From contig JAQQWL010000004.1 in the NCBI GenBank assembly GCA_038363925.1, positions 558,001 through 622,000 on the forward strand: a stretch of 64,000 bases of DNA. Direction: 5' to 3'. Shown piece after piece: positions 60,343 to 64,000 of this stretch (positions are counted from its first letter, which is position 1; the number at the start of each line of letters is the position of its first letter). Below the pieces are notes generated by a model. That model was not told where the DNA came from. It saw only the letters and a program-made list of their open reading frames with translations, and did not search any database. Made by a program: the position numbers and the translations under genes. This DNA comes from Apiospora phragmitis (taxonomy: Eukaryota > Ascomycota > Sordariomycetes > Amphisphaeriales > Apiosporaceae).

Positions 60343-61478
60343 GTTGTCGTATGGGTAAGTAGAGATGTCGATGAGCTACGGGTAAGTAGATAGGTATGTT
60401 CCGCAACACTGAAGTCAAGACGACTTGGAAAGAAGTGCTTACGATGTATAAATACATGTACCTCTGGCGTGGACTTGTTTCATACGTACCACCATGGTTG
60501 ATCGTGGCTACCTACCCAGAGTAGATAATCTTGCGTCTTTTCGAGGTGTTTCCTGATAATGCGCCCAAACAAGCTCAATGGGTAAAGTAGCAAATGTAGC
60601 AATCTTGCATGTGGTGTTCGGCAGGAGTACGGAGTACATATGTAGTCGAGAAAGCGCTGTCGCACCTCCCGGGTTTAGCCCCCTTCCTAATTCGGTATCC
60701 CGCCGCTGTGCACCCCTGCCAGTGCTACCCATATGTACATGGTTCCTCTAGGCATAAAGACGTTTCTAGACCACATCGCGAAGAGGTGGCAGGTTGGATT
60801 TGCGTGGTCCTTGCAAGTGAAGGGTGAAGCCGAAATTCCCAACAGCGGAAAATAGCTGCTCCAGAGCAATCCGCTCCACTCATAGCCTGTTCGCAAAGAA
60901 ATCCGACGCTCTGCGATGTGACATTTCTTCGAAGTACGGTAAATCATTATTAGCTGGTGTTTTGGCTCCAGTCCAATAGGTACATGTGGCTGCTGCCCTA
61001 CATTAGATTAGCATTTTGAATCCATGCTCTATATTCCTGCCAGAGACTTAACCAACCACTACTTTATAACTGGCGCACCGTAACAGGAACAGGTCCCTGA
61101 TCGCTTTTCCTACTGAGACCTCATTTGACCCCCATGATGTGCTCCACTACGTGTTGAGACATGTCTGAGCCTTGTCGAATAGGTGGAGTTAAGGGCGGAG
61201 CTGTTTCTAGTTTCTAGTTTTTGTCCGATCGGGGTTTCCGAAAGGATGAAGATCCCTGACCGGCTGGGTGACTGAGGCTACGTGCTGCATATACGCGATC
61301 AAGCTGGCCAATCACAGGGCATCTCGAACCGCTAGCTCGGCTGCAGTTGGTTCTCTTCCGTATACCTGTCCCCCGGTTTAGTAAGCGGGATGTTTTAAAT
61401 ATCTATTCACGCTAAAGCGAAAGAATCTCCCGTTGCAGCTTGATATCAATCCAGTCAAGTTTGCATAAATAGCGGCGA
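60343..61478. other. GC-balanced region without recognisable gene
   Basis: About 1.1 kb with short frames on both strands and no family motif. A direct GTTTCTAGTTTCTAG stutter occurs near 61,203-61,218. Confidence 0.4.
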
Positions 61479-61685
61479 TGTTGAATGGGCTTTCGTACGT
61501 ACGTACAGGTTCCGGGTTCAATCGGGGTTCAATCGTTATATTCTATTGTTCATGTCTATCTCTACTGCTAGCTACGAGGGGTATCGCATCCCCCTCTTTA
61601 TACGACCAAAAGGGGTTCGTGCGCGCAGGCACGTGGCACCCCTTTTGGAGTAATATGGACAGCCTCAGTTCCTGCTGTTCCAACA
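61479..61685 (-). repeat. Solo LTR of the COP1 family, little mutated
   Basis: 207 bp; on its sense strand it begins TGTTGGAACA and ends CATTCAACA (TG..CA). The 5-bp duplication GGCGA flanks it (61,474-61,478; 61,686-61,690). Unlike the other four copies it shows hardly any RIP-type change, so it is the best reference for the LTR sequence and probably the youngest insertion. Confidence 0.92.
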
Positions 61686-61709
61686 GGCGAAATACTTTTC
61701 AAGTTTCAG

Positions 61710-64000
<2,291 letters not shown>

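Overview
The window comes from a filamentous ascomycete (Pezizomycotina) genome with strong two-speed structure. GC-balanced islands carry spliced fungal genes with short GT..AG introns (50-78 nt) and CTRAC/CTAAT-type branch sites. They alternate sharply with AT-rich, TpA-rich blocks that consist of transposons ruined by transition mutations, the usual footprint of repeat-induced point mutation (RIP). No bacterial-style operon, tRNA or rRNA was found. The species cannot be named from this sequence.

Layout. 1-9,720: RIP-ruined retrotransposons (part of a Ty3/gypsy element, a Ty1/copia element and its LTRs). 9,777-19,005: gene island with a broken HET-domain gene (-), an intact acid-ceramidase/NAAA-like amidase (-), a multi-pass membrane protein with one in-frame stop (+), a broken N-carbamoyl-D-amino-acid hydrolase (-), and an intact dihydropyrimidinase/D-hydantoinase (+) that diverges from it. 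19,099-39,792: one 20.7 kb nested stack. A ~1.9 kb pogo-type DNA transposon (family E) was hit by two pogo-type elements of another family (B1, B2) and by a chromodomain gypsy element (GYP1). GYP1 was itself split by a second gypsy copy in opposite orientation (GYP2). Target-site duplications are visible for every layer. 40,215-41,561: broken SCP2-like/PhyH dioxygenase gene (-). 42,547-47,833: a fungal rhodopsin-type seven-helix receptor gene (+) hit twice by one pogo family: F1 lies just upstream of its start and F2 lies inside an exon. 48,203-58,459: five copies or fragments of a Fot1-like family (D1-D5), a solo LTR, and a second, uninterrupted copy of family E (E2) that preserves the empty sites for the three insertions in E1. 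58,462-64,000: GC-balanced region with a coding remnant, a broken secreted-protein gene, a fresh-looking solo LTR with 5-bp target duplication, and a 7-bp tandem repeat. The last 2 kb hold no gene I can support.

Functional reading. Three different amide hydrolases sit within 7 kb: an Ntn-type amidase, a nitrilase-superfamily carbamoylase and a metal-dependent hydantoinase. The hydantoinase and carbamoylase would catalyse successive ring opening and decarbamoylation (hydantoin to N-carbamoyl amino acid to amino acid). They share a 325-bp divergent promoter with two GATA-type sites. Today only the hydantoinase and the ceramidase-like gene look intact. Most other genes carry single transition-type stop codons, some with added frameshifts, which suggests that RIP has leaked from the flanking repeats into the islands.
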